Part shown: one piece after another, positions 33,795-42,030 of the stretch
Numbering within the stretch: the stretch's first letter is position 1
Layout: the number at the start of each line of letters is the position of its first letter
DNA from: Bacillota bacterium
GTDB taxonomy: Bacteria > Bacillota > Clostridia > Christensenellales > SZUA-584
Direction: 5' to 3'
Length of the DNA: 48,298 nucleotides
NCBI GenBank assembly: GCA_023461435.1
Contig: JAEYLC010000046.1
Span: 1 to 48,298 of the forward strand
Notes under the pieces: model-generated
The model's input: only the letters and a program-made list of their open reading frames with translations
What the model was told of the DNA's origin: nothing
Databases searched by the model: none
Position numbers and translations under genes: made by a program

Positions 33795-34493
33795 ATGACT
33801 GCAAATATACTTGTTGTGGATGACGAACAGGCCATAGCCGACTTGATTGAACTGTATTTGAAAAACGAAGACTACACGGTCTTCAAATATTACACAGGCA
33901 AGGACGCTCTGGGCTGCATTGAGAATGAAAGAATCGATCTCGCGATTTTGGATGTGATGCTGCCGGACGAAAACGGCTTTGCCATATGCCAGCGTATCCG
34001 CGAAAAGCACCACTTCCCCGTGATCATGCTGACGGCCAAATCCGAGGAGATCGACAAAATCACCGGGCTGACGCTCGGGGCGGATGATTACATCACCAAG
34101 CCGTTCCGGCCGCTCGAGATGGTGGCGCGCGTCAAGGCGCAGCTGCGGCGTTTTACGAAGTACAACACGGCGGAACCGTCCGGCGAGGAGCACATCATAG
34201 ATTCTTCCGGGTTGGTCTTGAACAGAAACACGCGTGAATGCACGTTGAATGAGCGGCGTCTTGCGCTCACACCCACCGAATTTTCCATACTGTGGGTGCT
34301 TGCGGCCAACCATGGCCGTGTCGTGAGCTCGGAAGAGCTGTTTCAGGCGGTGTGGGGAGAAAAGTATTATACCAACAGCAACAATACGGTGATGGTGCAT
34401 ATTCGGCATCTGCGGGAAAAAATGAATGACAGCGCGGAGCACCCGAAATATATCAAAACGGTATGGGGGATCGGCTATAGATATGAAAAGTGA
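33795..34493 (+). CDS. vanR: VanR-type response regulator
   Basis: The 232-residue OmpR-type regulator has a receiver domain with D53 in LAILDVMLPDENG and KPF at about 104, and a winged helix with LTPTEFSILWVLAANHGRVVSSEELFQAVW and NTVMVHIRHLREKMND. The sequence style (ANILVVDDEQAIADLIELYL, WGIGYRYEK) is that of VanR. GAGGAG precedes the ATG. It overlaps vanS by 11 bases and leads an operon with vanW, a VanG-type ligase, vanXY and a racemase. It should activate these genes when the cell senses a glycopeptide. Confidence 0.9.
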   Translation: MTANILVVDDEQAIADLIELYLKNEDYTVFKYYTGKDALGCIENERIDLAILDVMLPDENGFAICQRIREKHHFPVIMLTAKSEEIDKITGLTLGADDYITKPFRPLEMVARVKAQLRRFTKYNTAEPSGEEHIIDSSGLVLNRNTRECTLNERRLALTPTEFSILWVLAANHGRVVSSEELFQAVWGEKYYTNSNNTVMVHIRHLREKMNDSAEHPKYIKTVWGIGYRYEK

Positions 34494-35577
34494 GAGATCG
34501 TTTAAATCAATATTGATGAGACGGATGCTCGGACGTTGCGTGGTTGCCTTAATCATCGCGGCTGGGGCGGTGGCTCTGTTTGCGTTATTGGCAAATATCA
34601 TCGCGCACAGCACCATATGGCAGCCCAGCATCATATATGATTTTCTCTCGCTTATCAGGCAAAACGCTCTGGTTTTGCTCATCGGCCTTTATGTTTTTAT
34701 CGCTTTCTTCATACTTTACCATTACTGGGGGGAAACGGCGGGATACATGGAAGAAATCGTGGGAGCAAGCAAAACGCTCGTATCTCCCGACGAAGAGCTT
34801 ATTCATCTGTCACCGCTGCTGCGGCAGGTTGAAGACAGAATGAACCAAATCAAGCAGACAGCCTTAAGAAACGAGCGGGCGGCACGGGACGAGGTTCAGC
34901 GCAAGAACGACCTGATCGTTTACCTTGCACATGATATCAAAACGCCGCTGACTTCCGTCATCGGCTATTTGAGTCTGCTGGATGAGGCGCAGGACATGCC
35001 GCCGCAGCAAAGAGCAAAATATTTAGGGCTCACGCTCGAGAAAGCCTACCGCCTTGATCAGCTGGTTGACGAGTTCTTCGAAATCACGCGCTTCAACATC
35101 GCGCATATTTCGCTCAACAGAACAAGAATCAATCTGTCGATGATGCTCCACCAGATGGCGGACGAGTTTTATCCGATGCTTGCGCCGCAGCACAAAACGG
35201 CGGTGGTTCAGGCGCCCGAAGAGCTGATGCTCTGGGGCGACCCGGACAAGCTCTCGCGCGTGTTCAATAATATTCTTAAAAATGCTATGGTTTACAGCTA
35301 TCATGATTGTGCGATCGAGATCAGCGCTGTGCAGCAAGGCGAAAATGCCGTCATCCGGTTCGCCAATCAGGGAGACCCGATCCCCAAGGAAAAGCTCGGC
35401 ATGATATTCGAAAAGTTCTTCCGGCTCGACGCGGCGCGCTCCACGAACACGGGCGGCGCCGGGCTCGGTCTCGCGATCGCCAAGGAGATCGTTTCAGCCC
35501 ATGACGGTACAATTTCTGTGACCAGCGACGCGCAAAAAACGGTGTTTACAGTGGTTTTGCCGATTGCGGCGCCATAA
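34483..35577 (+). CDS. vanS: VanS-type sensor histidine kinase
   Basis: The 364-residue kinase has two membrane helices (about 17-41 and 61-84) and only a short extracellular loop between them, as in VanS. A linker leads to H150 in VYLAHDIKTPLTSVIGYLSLL, the VanS H-box. The ATPase domain shows VFNNILKNAMVYS, NQGDPIPKEKLGMIFEKFF and GGAGLGLAIA. ATG 34483 is chosen because it overlaps the end of vanR and starts at the conserved N-terminus; an earlier in-frame ATG lies deep inside vanR. The short loop suggests direct sensing of drug or lipid II at the membrane. Confidence 0.9.
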   Translation: MKSERSFKSILMRRMLGRCVVALIIAAGAVALFALLANIIAHSTIWQPSIIYDFLSLIRQNALVLLIGLYVFIAFFILYHYWGETAGYMEEIVGASKTLVSPDEELIHLSPLLRQVEDRMNQIKQTALRNERAARDEVQRKNDLIVYLAHDIKTPLTSVIGYLSLLDEAQDMPPQQRAKYLGLTLEKAYRLDQLVDEFFEITRFNIAHISLNRTRINLSMMLHQMADEFYPMLAPQHKTAVVQAPEELMLWGDPDKLSRVFNNILKNAMVYSYHDCAIEISAVQQGENAVIRFANQGDPIPKEKLGMIFEKFFRLDAARSTNTGGAGLGLAIAKEIVSAHDGTISVTSDAQKTVFTVVLPIAAP

Positions 35578-35589
35578 ATAATAAGCTTT

Positions 35590-35611
35590 CCGTAAGAAAA
35601 ACTTAAGCGGT
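35590..35611 (+). promoter_or_regulatory. VanR-type tandem box upstream of vanW
   Basis: CCGTAAGAAAA (35590-35600) and ACTTAAGCGGT (35601-35611) form a second pair of 11-base-period repeats sharing the CnTAAG core with the pair before vanR. CCGTAAGAAA is close to the published VanR box as I recall it. The resistance genes therefore probably have their own VanR-dependent promoter; no clear -10 is visible. Confidence 0.55.
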
Positions 35612-35634
35612 TGATCATCAAGAATTCCCAAACG

Positions 35635-35681
35635 GCCTGTCCGGTTCTGATACCATTGTGTCAAAAGCCGGTCAGGCTTTT
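35635..35681 (+). terminator. Terminator or attenuator between vanS and vanW
   Basis: GCCTGTCCGG (35635-35644) pairs with CCGGTCAGGC (35668-35677) with one mismatch, followed by TTTTCATTT. A competing smaller hairpin, AAAAGCC (35663-35669) with GGCTTTT (35675-35681), shares the right arm. It lies between the VanR-like box and the vanW start. It either ends vanRS or acts in the vanW leader. Confidence 0.55.
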
Positions 35682-35701
35682 CATTTGGAAAGGGGATTAT
35701 T

Positions 35702-36526
35702 TTGATTAAGCAACGCATATTTCAGCTTTTCCCATTTTTGGCGCTGCTTCGCAAGGCCCAGAGGAAGCTCTTCTTTTACGCGAAAATGCGTTTTGACGGC
35801 AGCCATTATGCCAAAACAAAATCGGCTGAAGTGCTGCCATTTTGTGCGTATGAAGCCGAAACAAATCTTATTAATCGTAATACGGGCTTTGATTTGAAAT
35901 ATCAGCAGAACAAGGTGTTCAATCTGCGGCTGGCCGCGGAGCAGATTGACGGAATCGTGATTCGGCCATGGGAGACCTTGTCTTTCTGGCAGCTGGTCAG
36001 AAAGGTGAAAAGATCACATTTCAAGGACGGGCTCTCTGTGGAATACGGCAAGCTCGTTACCGTTAAGGGCGGGGGGCTTTGTCACCTCAGCAATTTTCTC
36101 TACTGGATGCTGCTTCATACGCCGCTGACCATTGTGGAGCGGCATCCGCATCGGATCAAAGATTTTCCCTCGCCCGATGAGGACGACCTTGACGGTGTGG
36201 ATGCCACCGTCAGCGAGGGCTGGCTCGACTTAAAGCTGACAAACAACACAGACATAACATTCCAGATCGAACTTAAATTCAACACTGATTATCTGAATGG
36301 CCGGATTCTCGCAAACAGGCTCATGACATACAGGTTCGAGTTGCTCAACAGCGATAAGACGTACTTCAAAGAAGGCCAAAAGCTTTTCGAGCAGGTCTCG
36401 GTATACCGGAAGAAGCTTGATGCTTTGAGTGGTTTCGTTTGCACAGAGGAACGTCTTTACACGGATGTGTTTGAGATTGGATATGCGCTGGCCGAATCTG
36501 AATTGCAGGAAGTGATGGTGCCATGA
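35702..36526 (+). CDS. vanW: VanW-family protein
   Basis: The 274-residue protein belongs to the VanW family, found in vanB- and vanG-type clusters and of unknown biochemical role. Family landmarks are the central SFWQLVRKVKRSHFKDGL, VKGGGLCHLSNFLYWMLLH and the HPHRIKDFPSPDEDDLDGVDAT segment, all present. No signal peptide is clear; the N-terminus is basic and moderately hydrophobic. The start is TTG 35702 with GGAAAGGGG 6 bases upstream. Its stop overlaps the ligase start. Confidence 0.9.
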   Translation: MIKQRIFQLFPFLALLRKAQRKLFFYAKMRFDGSHYAKTKSAEVLPFCAYEAETNLINRNTGFDLKYQQNKVFNLRLAAEQIDGIVIRPWETLSFWQLVRKVKRSHFKDGLSVEYGKLVTVKGGGLCHLSNFLYWMLLHTPLTIVERHPHRIKDFPSPDEDDLDGVDATVSEGWLDLKLTNNTDITFQIELKFNTDYLNGRILANRLMTYRFELLNSDKTYFKEGQKLFEQVSVYRKKLDALSGFVCTEERLYTDVFEIGYALAESELQEVMVP

Positions 36527-37578
36527 TGATGAAAAAGAATACAGTAGCGGTACTGTTCGGCGGCTGTTCGACCGAATACGAGGTCTCTCTTCAATCGGCG
36601 TCAGCCGTGATACAGGGCATCGATGCGCAAAAATACGACATTGTGATGCTCGGAATCACGCGAGACGGAGCATGGTATAAATACGATGGGCCGATACAGC
36701 AAATTCAGGACAACACATGGATGCGTCATGCGTCCTGTGTGCGCGCCGTGATTTCTCCCGACAGGCGGACGCACGGCCTGCTCATTCTCGAAGACGGCGA
36801 TGCGGTTTCCGTGAACATCAACGCGGCGTTTCCGGTGCTGCATGGAAAAAACGGTGAAGACGGCACGGTGCAGGGGCTCCTTGAGCTGGCGGGCATCCGA
36901 TGCATCGGGTGCGGTACGCTGAGCTCGGCCGTCTGCATGGACAAGGATATTGCCCACAGACTCGTGCGGGGCGCAGGGATCAAGACGCCCGCTTCGGTGG
37001 TTGTGACTGCGTCGGCGGTTGGAAATGAGATATTGGAAGCTGCCAGGGCTTTGACGTATCCGCTGTTTGTCAAGCCTGCCAATGCGGGGTCATCGTTCGG
37101 CATATCGAAAGTGCCGGAATCATCGCTGCTGCTTCGGGCCGTTAAAAACGCGTTTGAGCACGACCGCAAAGTCGTGATCGAACAAGCAGTGGAAGGCTTT
37201 GAGGTGGGTTGCGCCATACTCGGCAGCGACAAGCTCATCGTCGGGGAGGTGGACGAGATCGAGCTTCAGGACGGCTTTTTTGATTATACCGAAAAATACA
37301 CTTTGAAGACCTCCAAAATCCACATGCCCGCCCGCATCAGCGCGGATACGGCGGCACGCGTGAAACAGACTGCCGTGAGAATTTTCCGCACGCTTGAGTG
37401 CAGCGGCTTTGGACGCGTGGACATGTTTTTGACGCCACGTGGCGACATGGTATTCAATGAAGTCAACACGATCCCCGGTTTCACGGCACACAGCCGGTAT
37501 CCCGGTATGCTGAAAGGCATCGGCATGAGCTTTTCGGATATCGTGAACACCTTGATCGAACAGACGGTGAACCCATGA
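36523..37578 (+). CDS. vanG: D-alanine--D-serine ligase, VanG type
   Basis: This 351-residue ATP-grasp ligase has VLFGGCSTEYEVSLQSA at the N-terminus, FPVLHGKNGEDGTVQGLLE, FVKPANAGSSFGISKV and FNEVNTIPGFTAHSRYP. The substrate-specificity loop reads EKYTLKTSKIHMPARI, which resembles D-Ala-D-Ser ligases (VanC/E/G group) and not the VanA/B D-lactate group or housekeeping Ddl. Making D-Ala-D-Ser lowers vancomycin affinity. The neighbours vanR, vanS, vanW, vanXY and a racemase match the vanG operon order. Three Met codons start the frame; the exact one is uncertain. The specificity call is from motif resemblance. Confidence 0.88.
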   Translation: MMMKKNTVAVLFGGCSTEYEVSLQSASAVIQGIDAQKYDIVMLGITRDGAWYKYDGPIQQIQDNTWMRHASCVRAVISPDRRTHGLLILEDGDAVSVNINAAFPVLHGKNGEDGTVQGLLELAGIRCIGCGTLSSAVCMDKDIAHRLVRGAGIKTPASVVVTASAVGNEILEAARALTYPLFVKPANAGSSFGISKVPESSLLLRAVKNAFEHDRKVVIEQAVEGFEVGCAILGSDKLIVGEVDEIELQDGFFDYTEKYTLKTSKIHMPARISADTAARVKQTAVRIFRTLECSGFGRVDMFLTPRGDMVFNEVNTIPGFTAHSRYPGMLKGIGMSFSDIVNTLIEQTVNP

Positions 37579-38327
37579 AAGCGCTGAAGCTGCGCCCTGA
37601 GAACATTCATCATGGCAGCCTCGTTCTCGTCAACGCCGACTGGCCCGTCAAAGAAGAACCCAAGGCGGAGTTTCTGGCACCCGTCGAGAACGGTGGGGCT
37701 GTGCTGATGGACGCTCAGGCGGCGAGAATGCTCACAAAGCTGTTTTCGGTCGTTGAAAGCGGCGATCAGATCATTGCCGTCAGCGGCTTTCGCGCTTTGA
37801 GTGAGCAACGGGCGATCTACGAAAATTCGCTTGAGGAAAACGGAGCGGATTTTACGCGCCAGTATGTGGCGCTGCCGGGATGCAGCGAGCACCAGACCGG
37901 ACTTGCGGTTGACCTCGCGGAGAATTCGGATGCAATCGATTTTCTGCGCCCGAGCTTTCCCTATGCGGGCGTCTGCGGGCGCTTTCGGGATAGAGCGCCG
38001 GATTACGGTTTTATTGAACGGTACCCTGAGGGGCGGGAAGCATCCACGCGTATCGCGTATGAGCCCTGGCATTTTCGCTTTGTGGGGTATCCGCATTCGA
38101 AAATCATCACAGCCGAAAAATTGACGCTTGAAGAATATACGGATGACCTGCGGGCATTTGATTTTGAAAAGAAGCGCTTTTTGTTCCGTGACAACGGTCT
38201 CCGATGCGAGATCGGCTTCATGCGTCCGGATGCCGTGACTGAAATCGAGATACCGCCGCGCATGGCATACCAGTTGTCCGGGAACAACGCGGACGGCGTT
38301 GTGGTGACGCTCTGGGAGCTTGCATAA
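37575..38327 (+). CDS. vanXY: VanXY-type D,D-dipeptidase/carboxypeptidase
   Basis: The 250-residue VanY/VanX-family zinc peptidase has SGFRALSEQ near residue 74, the zinc motif SEHQTGLAVD with H106 and D113, and EPWHF with catalytic E163 and zinc ligand H166. There is no signal peptide or membrane helix, so it is cytosolic, as expected for bifunctional VanXY enzymes of D-Ser-type operons and unlike membrane-anchored VanY. It would remove D-Ala-D-Ala dipeptide and trim pentapeptide so that only D-Ala-D-Ser precursors remain. About 55 extra residues follow the peptidase domain. It overlaps the ligase by four bases, and the racemase starts directly after its stop. Confidence 0.87.
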   Translation: MKALKLRPENIHHGSLVLVNADWPVKEEPKAEFLAPVENGGAVLMDAQAARMLTKLFSVVESGDQIIAVSGFRALSEQRAIYENSLEENGADFTRQYVALPGCSEHQTGLAVDLAENSDAIDFLRPSFPYAGVCGRFRDRAPDYGFIERYPEGREASTRIAYEPWHFRFVGYPHSKIITAEKLTLEEYTDDLRAFDFEKKRFLFRDNGLRCEIGFMRPDAVTEIEIPPRMAYQLSGNNADGVVVTLWELA

Positions 38328-39488
38328 ATGGAAAGAACGATGGCATACGCAGGGCTTAACAGCTTCATTGCTGCCTCTCAGGGACACACGGACAGAGCCT
38401 GGGCGGAGATCAACCTGTCACATCTAGCGCATAACGCGCGCGTGCTGCAAAGCTTACTCGGTCAAGGCTCGAAAATAATGGCAGTGGTGAAAGCCAACGC
38501 ATACGGACACGGCGATGTCGCGGTCGCCAAAGCGCTGAGCCGGGAAGGCATCCGCGCGTTTGCCGTTGCGACGATCGACGAAGGCATCCGCTTACGCAAG
38601 CATGGTATACGGGGGGAGATATTAATTTTGGGCCACACCGGCATCGAGCGGACTGCCGAGCTGACCAGGTACGGCCTGTCTCAGACGGTCGTCGATGCGC
38701 GGCATGCCGAAGCGCTGAGCCGTTTCGGAAAGCCGGTCAGGGTTCATGTCAAGGTGGATACGGGGATGCACCGGCTCGGCGAGAGCCATGACCATGCCGA
38801 TGAGATCATAAGGATGTTCACTTATAAGTATTTAGAAATCGACGGCATCTACACGCATCTGTGCGTCTCGGACAGCCTCGAGCCGGAGGATGAGGCGTTT
38901 ACAAAGCTGCAGATCGAGCGGTTTTATGAGCTCTTAGAAAAACTCAAGGAACAGCGGATACCCCTGCCGAAGTGCCACATACAGAGCAGCTACGGCGTGC
39001 TTAATTACCCCGAGGCTCGCGCCGATTACGCAAGGATCGGCCTTGCGCTCTATTGCGCGTTGAAAAACACGAGGCGGGAGACCGATTTTCAGCCGGTATT
39101 ATCTCTCAGAACAAGGGTGATTCATGTGAGCCGGATCGCTGCCGGAGAAAGCGTGGGGTACGGGCGCGATTTTGTTACGCAGCGGGACACTGTGGCGGCC
39201 ACACTCGCGATCGGCTATGCCGACGGCGTTCCCCGGAGTTTAAGCGGAAAAGGGGAGGTGCTGCTTCACGGACGCCGCGCCCCGATGATCGGCCGGGTAT
39301 GCATGGATCAGCTTACCGTGGACGTGACGAATATTCCGGACGTGCAGGCGGGCGACATTGCGACGCTGATCGGCAATGACGGCGGCGATGAGATATCAGC
39401 CATGGAAGTCGCGCAAAAGGCCGGGACCATCCCGAATGAGCTTCTGAGCCGGCTGGGTGACCGGCTCGAACGGATAGGGGTGGAATAA
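38328..39488 (+). CDS. vanT: Alanine/serine racemase, VanT catalytic domain without membrane part
   Basis: The 386-residue fold-III PLP racemase has K55 in VVKANAYGHG (PLP lysine), Y278 in GESVGYGRDF and MDQLTVDVT near 327. Its opening RAWAEINLSHLAHNARVLQSLL resembles the catalytic half of VanT. In the vanG and vanC operons VanT is about 700 residues, with an N-terminal set of ten or so membrane helices; these are absent here. As the last gene of the operon it should supply D-serine for the ligase. It could also be a second alanine racemase; serine specificity cannot be read safely by eye. GGGAGC lies 9 bases before the ATG. Confidence 0.82.
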   Translation: MERTMAYAGLNSFIAASQGHTDRAWAEINLSHLAHNARVLQSLLGQGSKIMAVVKANAYGHGDVAVAKALSREGIRAFAVATIDEGIRLRKHGIRGEILILGHTGIERTAELTRYGLSQTVVDARHAEALSRFGKPVRVHVKVDTGMHRLGESHDHADEIIRMFTYKYLEIDGIYTHLCVSDSLEPEDEAFTKLQIERFYELLEKLKEQRIPLPKCHIQSSYGVLNYPEARADYARIGLALYCALKNTRRETDFQPVLSLRTRVIHVSRIAAGESVGYGRDFVTQRDTVAATLAIGYADGVPRSLSGKGEVLLHGRRAPMIGRVCMDQLTVDVTNIPDVQAGDIATLIGNDGGDEISAMEVAQKAGTIPNELLSRLGDRLERIGVE

Positions 39489-39516
39489 AAAGGCGTTGCT
39501 CTTGAATAGTTCAATG

Positions 39517-41418
39517 TCATCGCTGGCTGCGCAGGCGTTTTTGCTCGTATAGATGGCTGTCCGCTTTGTCGATCATTTGCATGAGGGTCAGCTCTGCCTC
39601 CCATTGCTGCAGGCACCAGCCGTAGCTTGCGTTGACCGCATAGGGCTTGACGGAATGCTCGTTGTGCAGCATGCCGTAGGATTGCATGGAAAACAGTATG
39701 GAACGTAAGGAGTCTTCGTCCGGCACCATGCCCACGCAGACAAACTCATCGCCGCCCATTCGCGCGATGATATCGTCGGGACGGGAACAATGCCGCAGTA
39801 TGTTCGCGACGACCTGTATGGCTTCGTCGCCCGCCGCATGACCGTAGGTGTCGTTGATGCGCTTTAATCCATCGAGATCCACGAAAATGACAAAAAGCAT
39901 GCCCTGTGCACCGCCGCACAGCAGCGACTTCGCGCGCTTTTCCAGACCTCTGCGGTTCAGCACGCCGGTCAGAGGGTCGTGCAGGCTGATTTCTTCGAGC
40001 GCGACGGAATACTGCTTCAATTCGTCTTGAGCGCGCAGATTTTCGAGCGCGATGCGCACATTTTTCACCCAGATACGATGCATGAAGCTGCTCGAATGAT
40101 TGAAATCAAAAGCAATATATCCGAATGTATTTTTCTTGAAATACAGCGGTGCGAAAACCAGCGCGGTCGTGTGGCTGTCCAGCGCGGGCAAAACATCCTT
40201 TGTTCGAAACTTTACACCTTCAAATTCGGTATCATCCACAATACCCAGCATCAGCGTCATCTCGCCGGGATACCCGGCTGAGATCCGCGTGTGATTCAAA
40301 AGGCTGTCTTCGTTGACGCAGAAAAACAAATGGCGGAAAGCCAGCACGCGTGCCAGAGACTTAAGCTCATTGACGATATCCTGCATGGTGTAGGTGCCTG
40401 TCAGCAGCTCCATCATGGATGTGCTGATGTTGTCGTAAATACGCAGCTCGTCAATATTCAGCACGAGCTCCTTCGCCAATTCCTTTTCATCCATCGGCGC
40501 TGCGTCTTTGCAGCCGCACGAGCCTGCCATGACGAGCTGCGCGTCATATCTGAATTCTTTTTCCACATGCCTTCCCGCATTCACATCGTGCACGATGTGT
40601 ACGGCGCATTTGCCCATTTCAAAAAGAGGCTGCTTGGCTGTGGTGATGCGCGGCACATGGTGTTCCGCGTCGTAGACGCAGTCGTATCCGGACAGGGCGA
40701 TGTCCTCCGGCACGCGAAGGCCGCGCCTTGTGAGTTCGGCATACGCGCCGAGCGCGATATTGTCATTGGCACATACGATGGCCTGCGGCAGTTCGCTGTT
40801 GTCCTGCAAAAGACGGGTGATGGCCTCGCGTCCGCATTCCCTGCTGAAATCTCCGATGAAGACGCGGCTGTCATCGTATTCGATGCCATATTCCGCCAGC
40901 ATTTTTTTATATGTATTCAATCGATATTTTGCATCCGGATTGCCCGGAGGGCCGGAGATAAAATTGATGCGGGTAAACTGATGCGCCACAATAAAATGTC
41001 GGATCAAGACTTCCATACAGCCGTTATCCACCGAGTCCACGCTGTAGGAACCGTCGATGGACGGGCCGATGTTGACGACCGGAATACTGTTCACCGGCAG
41101 CGCTTTTCTGATATACTCCACGGTTTCATCGGAAGTGATGGTGTTGGTGGCGACGATAATGCCGTCAAAGCCGCGCATGTCCGGCAATGTGAACAGCTTT
41201 AATTCGCCTTCATTGCTTTCGTTGACAATATATCTGACTTTTGACGCAAAGAAAAGCACCGAATAACCGAGCTCTTCGGCTTGCCTGACGATGCCTTCAC
41301 ATATCGTATGCTGATAATAATCGCTGATGCCGTTGAGAAACACCGCGATTTTAGGTCTTTTTGCGGTGCTGCAGTCCGTTTGCTTCTGGGCATCGGTAAA
41401 ACAAATCGACTCGGACAT
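39517..41418 (-). CDS. Diguanylate cyclase with cytosolic LacI/RbsB-like sensor domain
   Basis: The 633-residue protein begins with a sugar-binding-protein fold like the effector domain of LacI/PurR regulators (about residues 20-310; KIAVFLNGISDYYQHTI..., PQAIVCANDNIALGAYAEL, PEDIALSGYD). A linker region (about 330-470) follows, then a GGDEF domain (about 480-630). The active site is intact GGDEF (555-559), and the inhibitory site RPDD lies five residues before, so c-di-GMP synthesis with feedback control is expected. There is no HTH, signal peptide or membrane helix. It is divergent from the polyol ABC/DhaK cluster and may sense the same or a related sugar. TATAAT on the minus strand (41499-41494) lies about 76 bases before the start. 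Confidence 0.88.
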   Translation of the reverse strand: MSESICFTDAQKQTDCSTAKRPKIAVFLNGISDYYQHTICEGIVRQAEELGYSVLFFASKVRYIVNESNEGELKLFTLPDMRGFDGIIVATNTITSDETVEYIRKALPVNSIPVVNIGPSIDGSYSVDSVDNGCMEVLIRHFIVAHQFTRINFISGPPGNPDAKYRLNTYKKMLAEYGIEYDDSRVFIGDFSRECGREAITRLLQDNSELPQAIVCANDNIALGAYAELTRRGLRVPEDIALSGYDCVYDAEHHVPRITTAKQPLFEMGKCAVHIVHDVNAGRHVEKEFRYDAQLVMAGSCGCKDAAPMDEKELAKELVLNIDELRIYDNISTSMMELLTGTYTMQDIVNELKSLARVLAFRHLFFCVNEDSLLNHTRISAGYPGEMTLMLGIVDDTEFEGVKFRTKDVLPALDSHTTALVFAPLYFKKNTFGYIAFDFNHSSSFMHRIWVKNVRIALENLRAQDELKQYSVALEEISLHDPLTGVLNRRGLEKRAKSLLCGGAQGMLFVIFVDLDGLKRINDTYGHAAGDEAIQVVANILRHCSRPDDIIARMGGDEFVCVGMVPDEDSLRSILFSMQSYGMLHNEHSVKPYAVNASYGWCLQQWEAELTLMQMIDKADSHLYEQKRLRSQR

Positions 41419-41854
41419 TTGATTCTCGATTCTCTTCCTAAAAATGATATTTCAATTCTTTTTCTGCCGGACTTAGACCAAACGGGCATTTGTATTATAT
41501 AAAATATGATAAACTGTTATTGACCGCGCTAAACATGAAATGATATCCGGCCCGTGTTTTTTGCGGCCGCATCTAAGCATATCCCGCTCTGCAAACGCGG
41601 GTGATCTTTCGCTGCAACATGACAGTTCATCTTTTTTGGCGGACCGGAACGGGAGCATCCGTTTCAGTGTTCTGTTTTTTATACGAGGTGATAAGGGGCC
41701 AAGATATATATGGCATTACCCTTGTATTTCACAGAAGAATCGTTTAAACTGCTCTTCATTAGTGATTAAAAGGTATAAGGCATACATTTTTATTCAACAA
41801 TAATTACAAATAAATACTTTGCGAATAAGCTCATATCATGTGTTTTAGGCGCAT

Positions 41855-41882
41855 TTGCACAAAGCTCTGATGATGCTATAGT
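41855..41882 (+). promoter_or_regulatory. Probable promoter of the polyol cluster
   Basis: TTGCAC (41855-41860), 16 bases, TATAGT (41877-41882), with TGC directly before the -10 as in extended -10 promoters. It lies about 150 bases before the first gene, in the 612-base gap 41419-42030. The rest of the gap shows the -10 of the divergent gene, the hairpin below and ATAACA/TGTTAT arms at 41979 and 42003; I see no gene in it. Confidence 0.5.
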
Positions 41883-41899
41883 GTAAGCATGAAACAGCG

Positions 41900-41933
41900 A
41901 CGGTTTTTGCCGGTTTAATAAAGACCGAACCGT
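41900..41933 (+). promoter_or_regulatory. Leader hairpin upstream of the polyol cluster
   Basis: ACGGTT (41900-41905) and CGGT (41911-41914) pair with ACCG (41924-41927) and AACCGT (41928-41933). This gives ten pairs with a 5-base bulge and a 9-base loop. It lies just downstream of the probable promoter and is not followed by a T-run. It may be a protein- or ligand-binding leader or an operator. Confidence 0.35.
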
Positions 41934-42030
41934 AGCCCGCTTCTTTGTTTGAATGGTTAATGCTCAAGGCCTTAAGATATAACACTGCTGGGTTTGGCGC
42001 AATGTTATCGATCAGTTACGGGAGGGTGTT

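Noticed and set aside
36523..37578. Housekeeping D-Ala-D-Ala ligase
   Set aside because: The specificity loop and the complete van gene context favour a VanG-type D-Ala-D-Ser ligase.
37284..38387. A 367-codon minus-strand frame opposite the vanG/vanXY genes
   Set aside because: It is antisense to genes with clear catalytic motifs, has unusual composition and resembles no family.
39517..41418. LacI-family transcription repressor
   Set aside because: There is no N-terminal helix-turn-helix; the C-terminus is a GGDEF domain.
41540..41803. An 87-codon plus-strand frame in the gap before the polyol cluster
   Set aside because: It has no ribosome site and no plausible protein sequence, and the region carries promoter signals.
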